NCBI GenBank assembly: GCA_002335865.1
Contig: DDCY01000012.1
Span: forward strand, 1 to 64,000
DNA from: Saprospiraceae bacterium UBA1994
GTDB lineage: Bacteria > Bacteroidota > Bacteroidia > Chitinophagales > Saprospiraceae
Reading direction: 5' to 3'
Length of the DNA: 64,000 nucleotides
Below the pieces are notes generated by a model, which was not told the DNA's origin, made no database searches, and worked only from the letters and a program-made list of their open reading frames with translations. Made by a program: the position numbers and the translations under genes. Position 1 is the first letter of the stretch. Each line of letters begins with the position of its first letter. Shown piece after piece: positions 36,629 to 46,389 of the stretch.

Positions 36629-39600
36629 ATGGCTTTTGTAAGGACAATAGGTCATGCCATGAAAAAGTTAACAAGGATGCAATCCACAATATTTACATTT
36701 TTACTGTCAATTATAGGGGCAGTAACGAACTATGCGCAGATTGTAGTAGGCCAAGATACACTTGTCGGTAATGAATGGATAAATTACGACCACTCATACT
36801 ATAAAATGATGCTTGCGGAGGATGGTCTGTATAGAGTAAGTTATGATGAGTTACAAGCAGCGGGAGTTCCTGTACAATTTCTCGTGGGAGCCGAGTTACA
36901 AGTATATTACTTTGGGCAGGAGCAGGCGATCAGTGTAAGTAATTCAGGATCTTTATCATCAGGTGGCTATATAGAATTTGTCGGTGTGAAGAATCGCGGA
37001 GAATTGGATAAACACCTGTACGTTGAGCAAGAAGATCCTCTCAATCCGATGTATAGTTTATTTAGCGATACTTCAGCATATTTTCTTACATGGGACCAAG
37101 GAGTACAAAACAAAAGATTTCAAGAAGTAACAGTAGATCTAAACAATAATACATTGGATGCAGAGCAGTTTTATATGCACGAGGATGTCGTAATTTTCAA
37201 TAATAGGCTTAACAAACCATCCGAAACTCAAGATGTAAGATTTTCACAATTCTTGCCGGGAGAAGGATTTTGTGGTGATTTACAATCAATTAATTTATTT
37301 AATCATAAAGTAGATAACAAATATGAAAATGGGCCAGCACCAAGTCTCGATATACGTATCTCTGGTAACAATCTTCTTCACACTGTGGATGTCAGTGTCA
37401 ATGACAATGTGAAACTAACTACCGATTTTGAACAAAAGCAAACCAAGCAATATAATATACCGCTTGAAGAGAATGATTTTGGAAATGGAGATGTAGCCAT
37501 AAAAGTGAGAAGTTACCAGTCATTAGCGGATAAAAACACAGTAGCTAATAGTGTGTTGAGATATGCTAGAGAATTTGATTTTGAAAATAAAAATGAATCT
37601 CAAATTTCGTTGGAACCCTCTAATCAGACTAGATACTTTGAATTTAAAAATTTCGATACTAATGGGGAGATATCTGTCATTGATATTACCAATGGAATAA
37701 GGTATATTCCTGTAATAGAAGATGGCCTTATTAAATTATTGATCCCTGCATCAAGTGAATTAATAACACTCAAAATAATAAGTGATCTAGGAATAAAAAA
37801 TTTAAGCCAAATAGAAATTGCTCCTATGGTAGATTACGCTCAAATGGGCGAAGTAGAGTTTGTAATGTACACCTCAAATCAATTTGATAAAATAAATAAT
37901 GATGGAGTAAATTACTTGAGAGCATACGCAGATCATCGGGCTTCAGCAAATGGTGGCTCACTCACACCTGCAATAGTATTTGTGGAAGATCTATATAATC
38001 AATTTGGATACGGAGTACACAGACATCCACTATCAATAAAAAACCATGCACGATGGGTTGAAGATAATTGGAAAGAAGCGAAGTTTAATTTTGTGTTAGG
38101 TAAAGGCATAGAATATCCCTCGAGTAGAACTGAGGAACAATTGAATGATCCGGATCCACTCAAGTTAAGTTTTTTCGTTCCTACTTTTGGAGTGCCAGGA
38201 TCTGACAATACTTTATTTGCAAAGAAAAATGAATCTCAGCCAAGAGTACCTACTGGAAGAATATCAATAACAAGTATTAATGATTTAAAGGGATACTACG
38301 AAAAGATTATTACAAGAGAGGACCCCACAACATACCCGAGTACTATAGGTGGGCGACTTTGGACTAAAAATATTATACATCTGGCAGGGGGAGATCCAGA
38401 TATATTGGACCTAATAGAATCTAGTTTGGATAATATGGGCAATATATTAGTGCAAAGTAAATTTGGCGCGAATGTTACTACTTTTTCAAAGCAGAGTTCT
38501 TCTGATATAGGAACAGGTTTCGCAACTCAAGTATTAAATAAAGTAGATGAAGGTGCTTCGATAATGTCTTTCTTTGGTCATTCTGCACCTGGGACATTAG
38601 ATTTTGCGTTGGAAAAAGCGGCACAATATAATAATGAAGGAAAACTTCCAATATTTCTATCTATGGGATGTTACTCTGGAAATATACATACTAATGCTAA
38701 AGCAATTAGTGAAGATTTTGTGTTAGAACCCAAAGTTGGAAGTATAGTATTTATGGCGTCATCTGGATCAGCTTATATATCTCCTCAAGGTGATCTAGGT
38801 GAAAAATTTTATCAGGCGGTAAGTAGTGATGAATTCTATGGAGGCACTGTAGGAGAAATTGTCAATCATTTACTTTCAGCTAACAATATAAGCTCAAATA
38901 TTTCATTTCGTACATTAAACGAACAGTTTACGCTACACGGAGACCCCGCTGTTCGCATTACTACATTCGAGTCACCAGATTATACAATAGATTTTGGGTC
39001 TTTAACGACAACCCCATCAATCATTAGTCCAGAAAATAAAGAATTTGAATTGATTTATAAAGTCGTAAACCTCGGTGAAAGTATTAATGATTCATTAAAT
39101 GTAAGAGCGATACTGTCGCTTCCTGACGGTACAGTATATGACACTTTGTATCGTAGAATAGCTGGACCAGCACATACATGTATAGATACATTTACGCTTA
39201 CCAATCCAGGCTTAATCGGTATAGGAGCAAACTGCGTAAGTATAGAATTAAACTATGATCAAGAAGTATCCGAAAAGCCTCTGCCAGAAGCGACATCAAA
39301 TAATGTACTAGGCTTTGCCGAAGGAGAAAGCAGTTACTGTTATTTCGCATTAGATAACTCTGCAAACCCAATCTATCCAGAAGAGTTTGCAATAGTTAAT
39401 GGAGGTCAACTAAAACTAATAGCATCCACGAGCAATATACTTGCTGGAGATAAGACATACATCATTGAGATGGACACAACCTCAATGTTCAACTCTTCAA
39501 TGAAAGAAACCACAGTTATAACAGATGGTGGGGGTTCATTGATATGGCAGCCAGAGACAGAATTTCAACCCGGGGAAGTATATTATTGGAGAGTAAGTGC

Positions 39601-41710
39601 AGATAGTACTGATGTTAATATAGGTTTTCAATGGAGAGAAAGTTCATTTATATATTTACCCAATAGTTCAGACGGCTGGAATCAAAGTCACTATTATCAA
39701 TTTCTAAAAAACAATCTAACTGGCATTGATTACGAATACAGAAAATTAGATTTTATTAATCAAGGTATAAGTATTTTTACCAATTTGCATATACCTCAAT
39801 TTGACGATATTGGTGGAGAAATACTTTGGCCAAGGATGTATGAAAACACATTTCCAGTTGGGCAAATGAGAACTTGGGACTATAAAAACCAAGGTGTACC
39901 AGATGGAATTGCAATCGCTTATCGTGATAATGGAATTAACGTATTTGTGAAAAACGAATCTACAGGTGGCGCTATGGGTCGATATGGAAGTGTTTTTAAA
40001 AATAGCACTAAAAGAATATATTTCTTTCCTACCGATTCACAGCAAAGCAGAATAGATGCAGTAAATATGCTTTCCGATTCAATTCCTGATGGGTATCATG
40101 TGTTTATTTATACCGTTACAAATTCAATCGAATCTGATTTGGAAGTAGAAAAGTGGGCACTTGATTCCTTAGTCAATAATGGCAAGAATTTATTTAATGT
40201 ATTGGAAGCACAAGGAAGTACTTTAGCAAGAAAAATAGAAGACTTAGGAACCGTTCCTTTTGGAATGATCTACACTAAAAACGAATTGTTCAGGGATGAA
40301 AATATTGGGGAGGATAGATTTTCTATTGTAAATATAGCAAGCGATTTTGAACGTAACTATATAGAAGGGGATTTGAATACACCTAATATAGGCCCCGCAT
40401 TATCTTGGGATAGAATGATATGGAGTGTCGAAGGTCAGTCTGCTAATGACACCTACATGCTCTACATAAAAGGTATAAAAGATAATGGTGAAACGGAAAC
40501 ACTCTTTACCATTGTCAATGAAATGGAAGTAGATCTATCTACTATAAATGCAACAGAGTATCCATACCTAAGATTAGATATGTATACTATGGATGATATA
40601 GATAGGACTCCTGTTAATTTAAAATTTTGGAGAGTGTTCTATGATGCTGCACCGGAAGCAATTCTTAATAAGGATGATACTTTTGTGTTTAACTCTGATA
40701 CTTTACAACAAGGGCAAATTATGGAGTTTGCGATTAAGGCAGAAAATATTAGTAGTAATGATATGGATAGTTTGTTGGTAAAATATACAATTACAAATGA
40801 AAACAATGAAACAATTATAGTCTATGATAGACTAGAACCTCTTAAGTCCAATGAAACGCAATTGTTAGATTTCAATTACAATACAAAAGCACTACAGGGA
40901 GACCAACAATTTAATTTTGAAATTAATCCTGAAGGTGATCAACCGGAAAAATTTGTTTTCAATAATTTTGGAGTGACTGATTTTTATGTTCGGACAGATA
41001 GAAAAGAGCCCGTACTAGATGTAAGTTTTGATGGTATACACATTATCAATGGAGATATAGTTGCGGCCAATCCATTTATTTTAATCGATATTCGTGATGA
41101 AAATGAATTTTTACTATTAGACGATCCAGAAAAAATAATGATCTCATTGATAGATCCTAATGGAAATGAAGTTGAGTATAACATAGCTAGTCCAGAATTA
41201 TCATTTGAAGCAGCAACAGACTTAAATAATAATCAAGCAAAAATATCTCTTGAACCATTACTTTCACAAGACGGTGATTATACGTTGGTAGTTCAGGCTG
41301 CAGATGCTTCTGGTAATATTAGTGGCGATAATGCCTACGAAGTTACATTCCGAGTAATACTACGAGAAAGTGTATCTAATGTGCTTAATTATCCTAATCC
41401 ATTTTCTAGTCAGACGCAGTTTATATTTACGCTTACCGGTAGTGAAGTGCCTGACGATATTAGTATTTCGATACTTACAGTAAGTGGCAAAGTAGTTAAA
41501 GAGATATCTAGAGAAGAACTTGGTCCATTACGAATAGGATTGAACAGGACAGATTATAAGTGGAATGGTACTGATGACTTTGGTGAAAAATTAGCAAATG
41601 GTGTATATCTATATAAAGTCAATTTACCAGCAGATATGGAACGCTATGAAAATCAATATGCTGACAGGTTCTTTACCAAAGGATTTGGAAAACTAGTGAT
41701 TATGAGATAA
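36629..41710 (+). CDS. Gingipain-type C25 cysteine peptidase, PorU2-like, probable T9SS sortase
   Basis: A very large (1693-residue) exported protein. The signal peptide may start at ATG 36659 (MKKLTRMQSTIFTFLLSII) or at ATG 36629. The N-terminal part has YYKMMLAEDGLYRVSYDEL, the PorU-type start. The C25 domain carries the catalytic pair His651 (FGHSAPG) and Cys681 (GCYSG), counted from 36629, and a closing HGDPAVRI. Beta-sandwich modules follow, and a FlgD-like Ig domain (NYPNPFSS, then LANGVYLYKVN) closes it. PorU is the sortase that cleaves T9SS signal domains; this longer form matches what is called PorU2. It could instead be a secreted protease. Confidence 0.78.
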   Translation: MAFVRTIGHAMKKLTRMQSTIFTFLLSIIGAVTNYAQIVVGQDTLVGNEWINYDHSYYKMMLAEDGLYRVSYDELQAAGVPVQFLVGAELQVYYFGQEQAISVSNSGSLSSGGYIEFVGVKNRGELDKHLYVEQEDPLNPMYSLFSDTSAYFLTWDQGVQNKRFQEVTVDLNNNTLDAEQFYMHEDVVIFNNRLNKPSETQDVRFSQFLPGEGFCGDLQSINLFNHKVDNKYENGPAPSLDIRISGNNLLHTVDVSVNDNVKLTTDFEQKQTKQYNIPLEENDFGNGDVAIKVRSYQSLADKNTVANSVLRYAREFDFENKNESQISLEPSNQTRYFEFKNFDTNGEISVIDITNGIRYIPVIEDGLIKLLIPASSELITLKIISDLGIKNLSQIEIAPMVDYAQMGEVEFVMYTSNQFDKINNDGVNYLRAYADHRASANGGSLTPAIVFVEDLYNQFGYGVHRHPLSIKNHARWVEDNWKEAKFNFVLGKGIEYPSSRTEEQLNDPDPLKLSFFVPTFGVPGSDNTLFAKKNESQPRVPTGRISITSINDLKGYYEKIITREDPTTYPSTIGGRLWTKNIIHLAGGDPDILDLIESSLDNMGNILVQSKFGANVTTFSKQSSSDIGTGFATQVLNKVDEGASIMSFFGHSAPGTLDFALEKAAQYNNEGKLPIFLSMGCYSGNIHTNAKAISEDFVLEPKVGSIVFMASSGSAYISPQGDLGEKFYQAVSSDEFYGGTVGEIVNHLLSANNISSNISFRTLNEQFTLHGDPAVRITTFESPDYTIDFGSLTTTPSIISPENKEFELIYKVVNLGESINDSLNVRAILSLPDGTVYDTLYRRIAGPAHTCIDTFTLTNPGLIGIGANCVSIELNYDQEVSEKPLPEATSNNVLGFAEGESSYCYFALDNSANPIYPEEFAIVNGGQLKLIASTSNILAGDKTYIIEMDTTSMFNSSMKETTVITDGGGSLIWQPETEFQPGEVYYWRVSADSTDVNIGFQWRESSFIYLPNSSDGWNQSHYYQFLKNNLTGIDYEYRKLDFINQGISIFTNLHIPQFDDIGGEILWPRMYENTFPVGQMRTWDYKNQGVPDGIAIAYRDNGINVFVKNESTGGAMGRYGSVFKNSTKRIYFFPTDSQQSRIDAVNMLSDSIPDGYHVFIYTVTNSIESDLEVEKWALDSLVNNGKNLFNVLEAQGSTLARKIEDLGTVPFGMIYTKNELFRDENIGEDRFSIVNIASDFERNYIEGDLNTPNIGPALSWDRMIWSVEGQSANDTYMLYIKGIKDNGETETLFTIVNEMEVDLSTINATEYPYLRLDMYTMDDIDRTPVNLKFWRVFYDAAPEAILNKDDTFVFNSDTLQQGQIMEFAIKAENISSNDMDSLLVKYTITNENNETIIVYDRLEPLKSNETQLLDFNYNTKALQGDQQFNFEINPEGDQPEKFVFNNFGVTDFYVRTDRKEPVLDVSFDGIHIINGDIVAANPFILIDIRDENEFLLLDDPEKIMISLIDPNGNEVEYNIASPELSFEAATDLNNNQAKISLEPLLSQDGDYTLVVQAADASGNISGDNAYEVTFRVILRESVSNVLNYPNPFSSQTQFIFTLTGSEVPDDISISILTVSGKVVKEISREELGPLRIGLNRTDYKWNGTDDFGEKLANGVYLYKVNLPADMERYENQYADRFFTKGFGKLVIMR

Positions 41711-41733
41711 TACTATATTCTGATAAAAATAAT

Positions 41734-41764
41734 AGTGGCCATTGTCTTTAGGATAATGACCGCT
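41734..41764 (+). terminator. Probable terminator of the C25 peptidase gene
   Basis: Arms 41734-41746 and 41752-41764 pair over 12 of 13 positions (two G-T pairs, one mismatch) with a 5-base loop, 24 bases after the stop codon. The following bases are TTTATAT, a weak T-tract. Confidence 0.5.
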
Positions 41765-41848
41765 TTATATGTTCTTCATTTATACCATGATATAAAATTA
41801 AGTATATCAAATATCTTACCTTAACCCTCCAACACAGTAATTTCAACC

Positions 41849-44644
41849 ATGGCAGAAAAGAAGCTATTCCTACTCGATGGGCACGCATTAGTATATAGAG
41901 CGCATTTTGCATTTATCAATCGCCCTTTGATTAATTCCAAAGGTATTAACACATCTGCAATTACAGGCTTTGTAAGATCACTATGGGATATACTTGTCAA
42001 TCAGAAACCCACTCATATTGCTGTTGCATTTGACCCTAGAGGTGGTACGTTCCGACATGAACAATATCCAGAGTACAAAGCCAATCGTGATGCTCAACCA
42101 GAGGATATATCTATTGCCATTCCTATTATTGAAGAGATACTTGAAGGATTTAAAATACCAGTAGTGATCATCCCCAACTATGAGGCAGATGATGTAATAG
42201 GTACGCTAAGTAAGCAAGCTGAGGCAGAAGGATTCGATGTATTCATGGTGACCCCTGATAAAGATTATGCTCAACTAGTTTCGGATAAGATATTTATGTA
42301 TAAGCCATCGCGTATGGGTAATGGTATAGAGGTATTAGGTGAAAAAGAAGTACTAGCAAAGTGGGATATTCAGCGTGTAGATCAAGTAATAGACGTATTA
42401 GGTCTACAAGGAGATAGTGTTGATAATATCCCAGGAGTACCAGGAATAGGGCCAAAAACGGCTGTAAAACTGCTTAAGCTCTATAGTGATGTAGAAGGTA
42501 TTTTAGCCAATACAGCTGATCTTAAAGGCAAGCAAAAAGAAAATCTCGAAAACTTCGCCGACCAGGCAAGGCTATCTAAAGATTTAGCGACAATTAAGCT
42601 AGATGTACCTATCCAATTCGATGCAGCAACATACATTTTAGAAGAATTTGATAAGCCAAAATTAGAGGTTTTATTTAAAGAGTTGGAATTCAGATCTTTA
42701 GCAATACAGATACTAGGACAGGCAAAGCAAGAAGCACAACCAGGGCAGCAACAAGATCTATTCTCAGGGTTTTCAGCGAACTCTTCTAAACAAAAAGAAA
42801 AGGCAACCAAGACATATGCCGTAGTAGAAAAAAATATAGAAAATACAGACCATAAATATATACTCGTAGATACTCCTGAGAAACGTTTAGAACTGATTAA
42901 GGACCTACTAAAGCAGAAGGTCATAGCGTACGATACAGAGACTACTGGGATCGATGCACATCAAGCAGAGTTAGTTGGTTTGTCTTTTTCATGGAAGCCG
43001 AGTGAAGCGTATTATGTACCTACACCAGTAGACCAAGACGAAGCTAAAGCCATAGTAGCAGAATTTGCAGAAGTTCTTGGAAGTCCTGACATAGAGAAGG
43101 TAGGGCAAAATATCAAATATGACAACACCATGCTCAAGTGGTATGGTGTGGAAGTAGCTGGTCCAATGTTTGACACAATGATCGCTCACTACTTATGTGA
43201 GCCAGATCTAAGACATAAGCTCGATTATCTGACGGAAGCTTATCTTGAGTATAAGATGGTACCCATAGAACAACTGATCGGTAAACGTGGTAAAAATCAA
43301 CTTACTATGAGAGATGTACCAGTAGAAAAAGTCGTTGAGTATGCTGGTGAAGACGCAGATCTAACCTTACAACTAGTGCCTATTCTTACGGATTTGCTCA
43401 AGGAAAACGAAAGTGAAGAAGTATACCGTAAGATAGAAGAACCACTAATCAAAGTGCTTGGTGAGATAGAATATAATGGTGTCCGTATCAATTCGCAGTT
43501 CCTCAAAGACTATTCTGTAGATCTAGGTGAACGAATTCATGAAGTCAAGCTTGAGATTTATAAGCAGGCAGGTAGTGAATTCAACATCGCATCACCTCGT
43601 CAAGTAGGAGAGATACTATTCGATAGGTTAAAAGTACCATATAGGTGGCGTAAGACTAGCTCAGGACAATACTCCACAGATGTAGAGAAACTTAACGAAC
43701 TGGCACCAAAATATGATATCATTCAGCATATACTGAAGTATAGAAAGCTAAGTAAACTCAAGTCAACTTACGTAGATGCTTTACCGGTATTAGTCAATTC
43801 TCGAACAGGAAGAATTCATAGTAACTTTAATCAAGCGAGAGCAGCCACTGGCCGACTCAGTTCGGATAATCCTAATTTGCAAAATATTCCAATACGAGAT
43901 GAAGCTGGTAGAGAGATTCGAAAAGCATTCGAACCAAGAGATAAAGACCATATTTTACTGGCTGCCGATTATAGTCAGATAGAATTAAGATTAATTGCAG
44001 AAATTAGCCAAGATAAGGCTATGATGGAAGCGTTTGTTGTAGGCAATGATTTTCACAGAGCTACCGCTGCAAAAGTGTATGATGTTCCATACGATGATGT
44101 TACAGCAGATCAAAGAAGAAACGCAAAAACAGTCAATTTTTCCATTACATACGGAGCAGGATCTACAAATCTTTCTCGTCAATTGGATATCAGTAGAGGA
44201 GAAGCAAAAGATTTAATTGAAAATTATTTTGAGCAATTCAGTGGCTTGAAAAAATATATGGGCGATACCGTAGCATTCGCCCGAGAAAATGGATATGTTC
44301 AGACTTTACTTGGTCGAAGAAGATCACTAAGAGATATAGACTCTCGCAATGGAATGTTGAGGTCCAATGCTGAGCGTATGGCTATCAATACACCAATACA
44401 AGGAACAGCTGCGGATATGATCAAGATAGCTATGATCAACATTCATCAAGCACTAAAAGACGGAAAATATAAGACGAAGATGATAATGCAAGTACATGAT
44501 GAACTTGTATTCGATGTGCATAGAACAGAGCTAGAAGAAGTCAAAACGCTAGTAGAAGATCTAATGAAAAACGCGCTTCCGGATTTAAAAGTGCCCATTC
44601 TAGTAAGTATGGATACTGGCGAAAATTGGCTAGAAGCACATTAA
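41849..44644 (+). CDS. polA: DNA polymerase I
   Basis: A 931-residue three-domain polymerase for Okazaki fragment processing and repair. The 5' nuclease domain (1-290) has LLDGHALVYRAHFAF and VDNIPGVPGIGPKTA. The 3'-5' exonuclease domain (about 340-520) keeps the DxE motif DTETTG, so proofreading is probably active, and the polymerase domain has TGRLSSDNPNLQNIPIR, YSQIELRLIAEIS, RNAKTVNFSITYGAG (O-helix) and VHDELVFDV (motif C). It lies alone on the plus strand. Confidence 0.96.
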   Translation: MAEKKLFLLDGHALVYRAHFAFINRPLINSKGINTSAITGFVRSLWDILVNQKPTHIAVAFDPRGGTFRHEQYPEYKANRDAQPEDISIAIPIIEEILEGFKIPVVIIPNYEADDVIGTLSKQAEAEGFDVFMVTPDKDYAQLVSDKIFMYKPSRMGNGIEVLGEKEVLAKWDIQRVDQVIDVLGLQGDSVDNIPGVPGIGPKTAVKLLKLYSDVEGILANTADLKGKQKENLENFADQARLSKDLATIKLDVPIQFDAATYILEEFDKPKLEVLFKELEFRSLAIQILGQAKQEAQPGQQQDLFSGFSANSSKQKEKATKTYAVVEKNIENTDHKYILVDTPEKRLELIKDLLKQKVIAYDTETTGIDAHQAELVGLSFSWKPSEAYYVPTPVDQDEAKAIVAEFAEVLGSPDIEKVGQNIKYDNTMLKWYGVEVAGPMFDTMIAHYLCEPDLRHKLDYLTEAYLEYKMVPIEQLIGKRGKNQLTMRDVPVEKVVEYAGEDADLTLQLVPILTDLLKENESEEVYRKIEEPLIKVLGEIEYNGVRINSQFLKDYSVDLGERIHEVKLEIYKQAGSEFNIASPRQVGEILFDRLKVPYRWRKTSSGQYSTDVEKLNELAPKYDIIQHILKYRKLSKLKSTYVDALPVLVNSRTGRIHSNFNQARAATGRLSSDNPNLQNIPIRDEAGREIRKAFEPRDKDHILLAADYSQIELRLIAEISQDKAMMEAFVVGNDFHRATAAKVYDVPYDDVTADQRRNAKTVNFSITYGAGSTNLSRQLDISRGEAKDLIENYFEQFSGLKKYMGDTVAFARENGYVQTLLGRRRSLRDIDSRNGMLRSNAERMAINTPIQGTAADMIKIAMINIHQALKDGKYKTKMIMQVHDELVFDVHRTELEEVKTLVEDLMKNALPDLKVPILVSMDTGENWLEAH

Positions 44645-44708
44645 TAACGTTTAATGAATTGTAACTGTACAATGATTGTCAGGTGAAATATAAATGCAAT
44701 AATAGTAG

Positions 44709-45647
44709 ATGTTAGATAGAGTAATAGGCAGGTTCCAAGGGGAAGAGGGGGGACCATTACTAGTTGTCTTTGGAGGAATACATGGCAATGAACCTGCAGG
44801 AGTAAGGGCATTAGATTTAATATTTAAGATGTTAGAGGTAGAACCTATTACTAATCCTGCTTTTGAATACAAGGGGACTTTACTAGGGATCATAGGCAAT
44901 AGACAATCGTTTATCCTTCAACAAAGATTTATAACTAGAGATCTCAATAGAATATGGAAAGATGACAATGTAGAACGTATACTCAATACTGATAAAAGCA
45001 TATTGCAGACAGAGGCATTAGAACTGAGAGAAATACTTGATCTAATACATGCTGAATTGGCCAGCCGTAAGTATAGTAAGTTAGTAGTGTTGGATATGCA
45101 TACGACATCAAGTTATGGTGGAATATTTACTCTTCCTACCAATGATTCTGAGAGTTTACGTATCGCCTTAGAGTTGCATGCACCAGTGATTCGCGGAATG
45201 GTTGATGGCATCGAAGGTACTACTTTGCACTATTTTCGATCAGACAACTTCGATTTGCCAACAGTGGCAGTAGTCTTTGAGTCTGGTCAGCATAATGAGG
45301 ACCTATCTGTCAACAGAGCCATCGCGGCCATTACTAATTGCATGAGTATAATAGATGCTGTCAAATCTGAAAACGTAGAGAATAGACATGATTCGCTACT
45401 TGTAGAATATAGTAAGAATTTGCCGATGCTATCACAGCTGCATAGCATTCATCCTATAGCCAAAGGCGATAAATTTCGTATGTTACCAAAATTTAAAAAC
45501 TTTCAGAAGGTTAGCGCAGGTGAGGCTCTCGCAGAAGATCAAAACGGTATAATCAAATCACCTGTAGATGCTATGATAATCATGCCGCTATATCAAGAGA
45601 AAGGTGAAGATGGTTTTTTTCTTGTTCAAAAAATAGAAGGATATTAA
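44709..45647 (+). CDS. Succinylglutamate desuccinylase/aspartoacylase family protein
   Basis: A 312-residue zinc carboxypeptidase-like enzyme. The metal site is formed by His25 and Glu28 in GGIHGNEPAG and a later His in LDMHTTSS, with the substrate loop RDLNRIW typical of the AstE/ASPA group. Family members remove an acyl group from an amino acid (succinylglutamate, N-acetylaspartate). No other arginine-degradation gene lies near, so the substrate is open. The next gene starts 1 base after its stop. Confidence 0.82.
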   Translation: MLDRVIGRFQGEEGGPLLVVFGGIHGNEPAGVRALDLIFKMLEVEPITNPAFEYKGTLLGIIGNRQSFILQQRFITRDLNRIWKDDNVERILNTDKSILQTEALELREILDLIHAELASRKYSKLVVLDMHTTSSYGGIFTLPTNDSESLRIALELHAPVIRGMVDGIEGTTLHYFRSDNFDLPTVAVVFESGQHNEDLSVNRAIAAITNCMSIIDAVKSENVENRHDSLLVEYSKNLPMLSQLHSIHPIAKGDKFRMLPKFKNFQKVSAGEALAEDQNGIIKSPVDAMIIMPLYQEKGEDGFFLVQKIEGY

Positions 45648-45648
45648 T

Positions 45649-46152
45649 ATGGCTACACTAGTAAACGAAAAGACAATAGAGGGCATCATAGAATCTCTTG
45701 AAGAAAACAATAAACTTCTTGCATTAGAAAAGAGATGGGAAGAAAACTTTCCTGCTATTTCTGATTATCTTAATCAGGATAATTTTTCTCTTCTAATCGA
45801 TGAGGAAAAGGCTTATGTCAGCTTCATCGTCGCTGTCATATTTTTATCATGGGAAGAGAAATTTGGTAAGTTCGATAAAGATCTAAAACCTAAAAAACTA
45901 GAAAAAATTGAAGAGGAAAATTGGGAAAAACTTAATAACGCGAAAGGAAAAACATTTAGAGAAAAGTTAGATGTTTTCTTCGATGGATATACTCAAGAAG
46001 ACTTACTCGCATTTATAGAAGATAGCATCCAAGATGATGAAGAACAAATGGTAAGCGGTGCCGCTAGAGATATAGTATTCATTTGTGCTATTACAATATT
46101 AGACACAATTATAGATAGAGAAGAATCCAATCCTTTCAATAAAGCTTGGTAA
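45649..46152 (+). CDS. Acidic hypothetical protein
   Basis: A 167-residue acidic protein with no signal peptide or clear membrane helix, rich in Glu and Lys (EEENWEKLNNAKGKTFREKL). It follows the aspartoacylase-like gene with a 1-base gap, so the two are almost certainly cotranscribed and perhaps cotranslated. I do not recognise a family. Predicted helices dominate and codon use is like that of its neighbours, which supports a real gene. Confidence 0.55.
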   Translation: MATLVNEKTIEGIIESLEENNKLLALEKRWEENFPAISDYLNQDNFSLLIDEEKAYVSFIVAVIFLSWEEKFGKFDKDLKPKKLEKIEEENWEKLNNAKGKTFREKLDVFFDGYTQEDLLAFIEDSIQDDEEQMVSGAARDIVFICAITILDTIIDREESNPFNKAW

Positions 46153-46389
46153 AGCGTGGTTTTTATTAAAGAACAAGAACGCGTACTATGAAGTCAGAAT
46201 GTGTTTTAAAGAAACACGCTGACTTCGCCACGAGAAAGCAAGAAATTCAAAGGTTTGTATTTTCTCTAGTATCTAGTAGTAATGACTAAATTATTAACGC
46301 TTAAGCTGCGTAAGTTAAATTACTCTTCAAAGTGCGTTTTCCAAAAAGTAACATTTGCCTTGTTATTTGCTTTGTAACTTCCTCTTCTT
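46153..46389. other. Convergent gap with a long structured hairpin
   Basis: The 237 bases between the ends of the plus-strand hypothetical gene and the minus-strand SurA-like gene hold a hairpin at 46190-46226: GAAGTCAG pairs with CTGACTTC (8 bp) and the interior GTGTTT with AAACAC (6 bp), flanked by a 5-bp outer pairing of 46155-46159 (CGTGG) with 46228-46232 (CCACG). There is no long T-tract after it, so it might be a bidirectional terminator or a small RNA. Confidence 0.4.
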
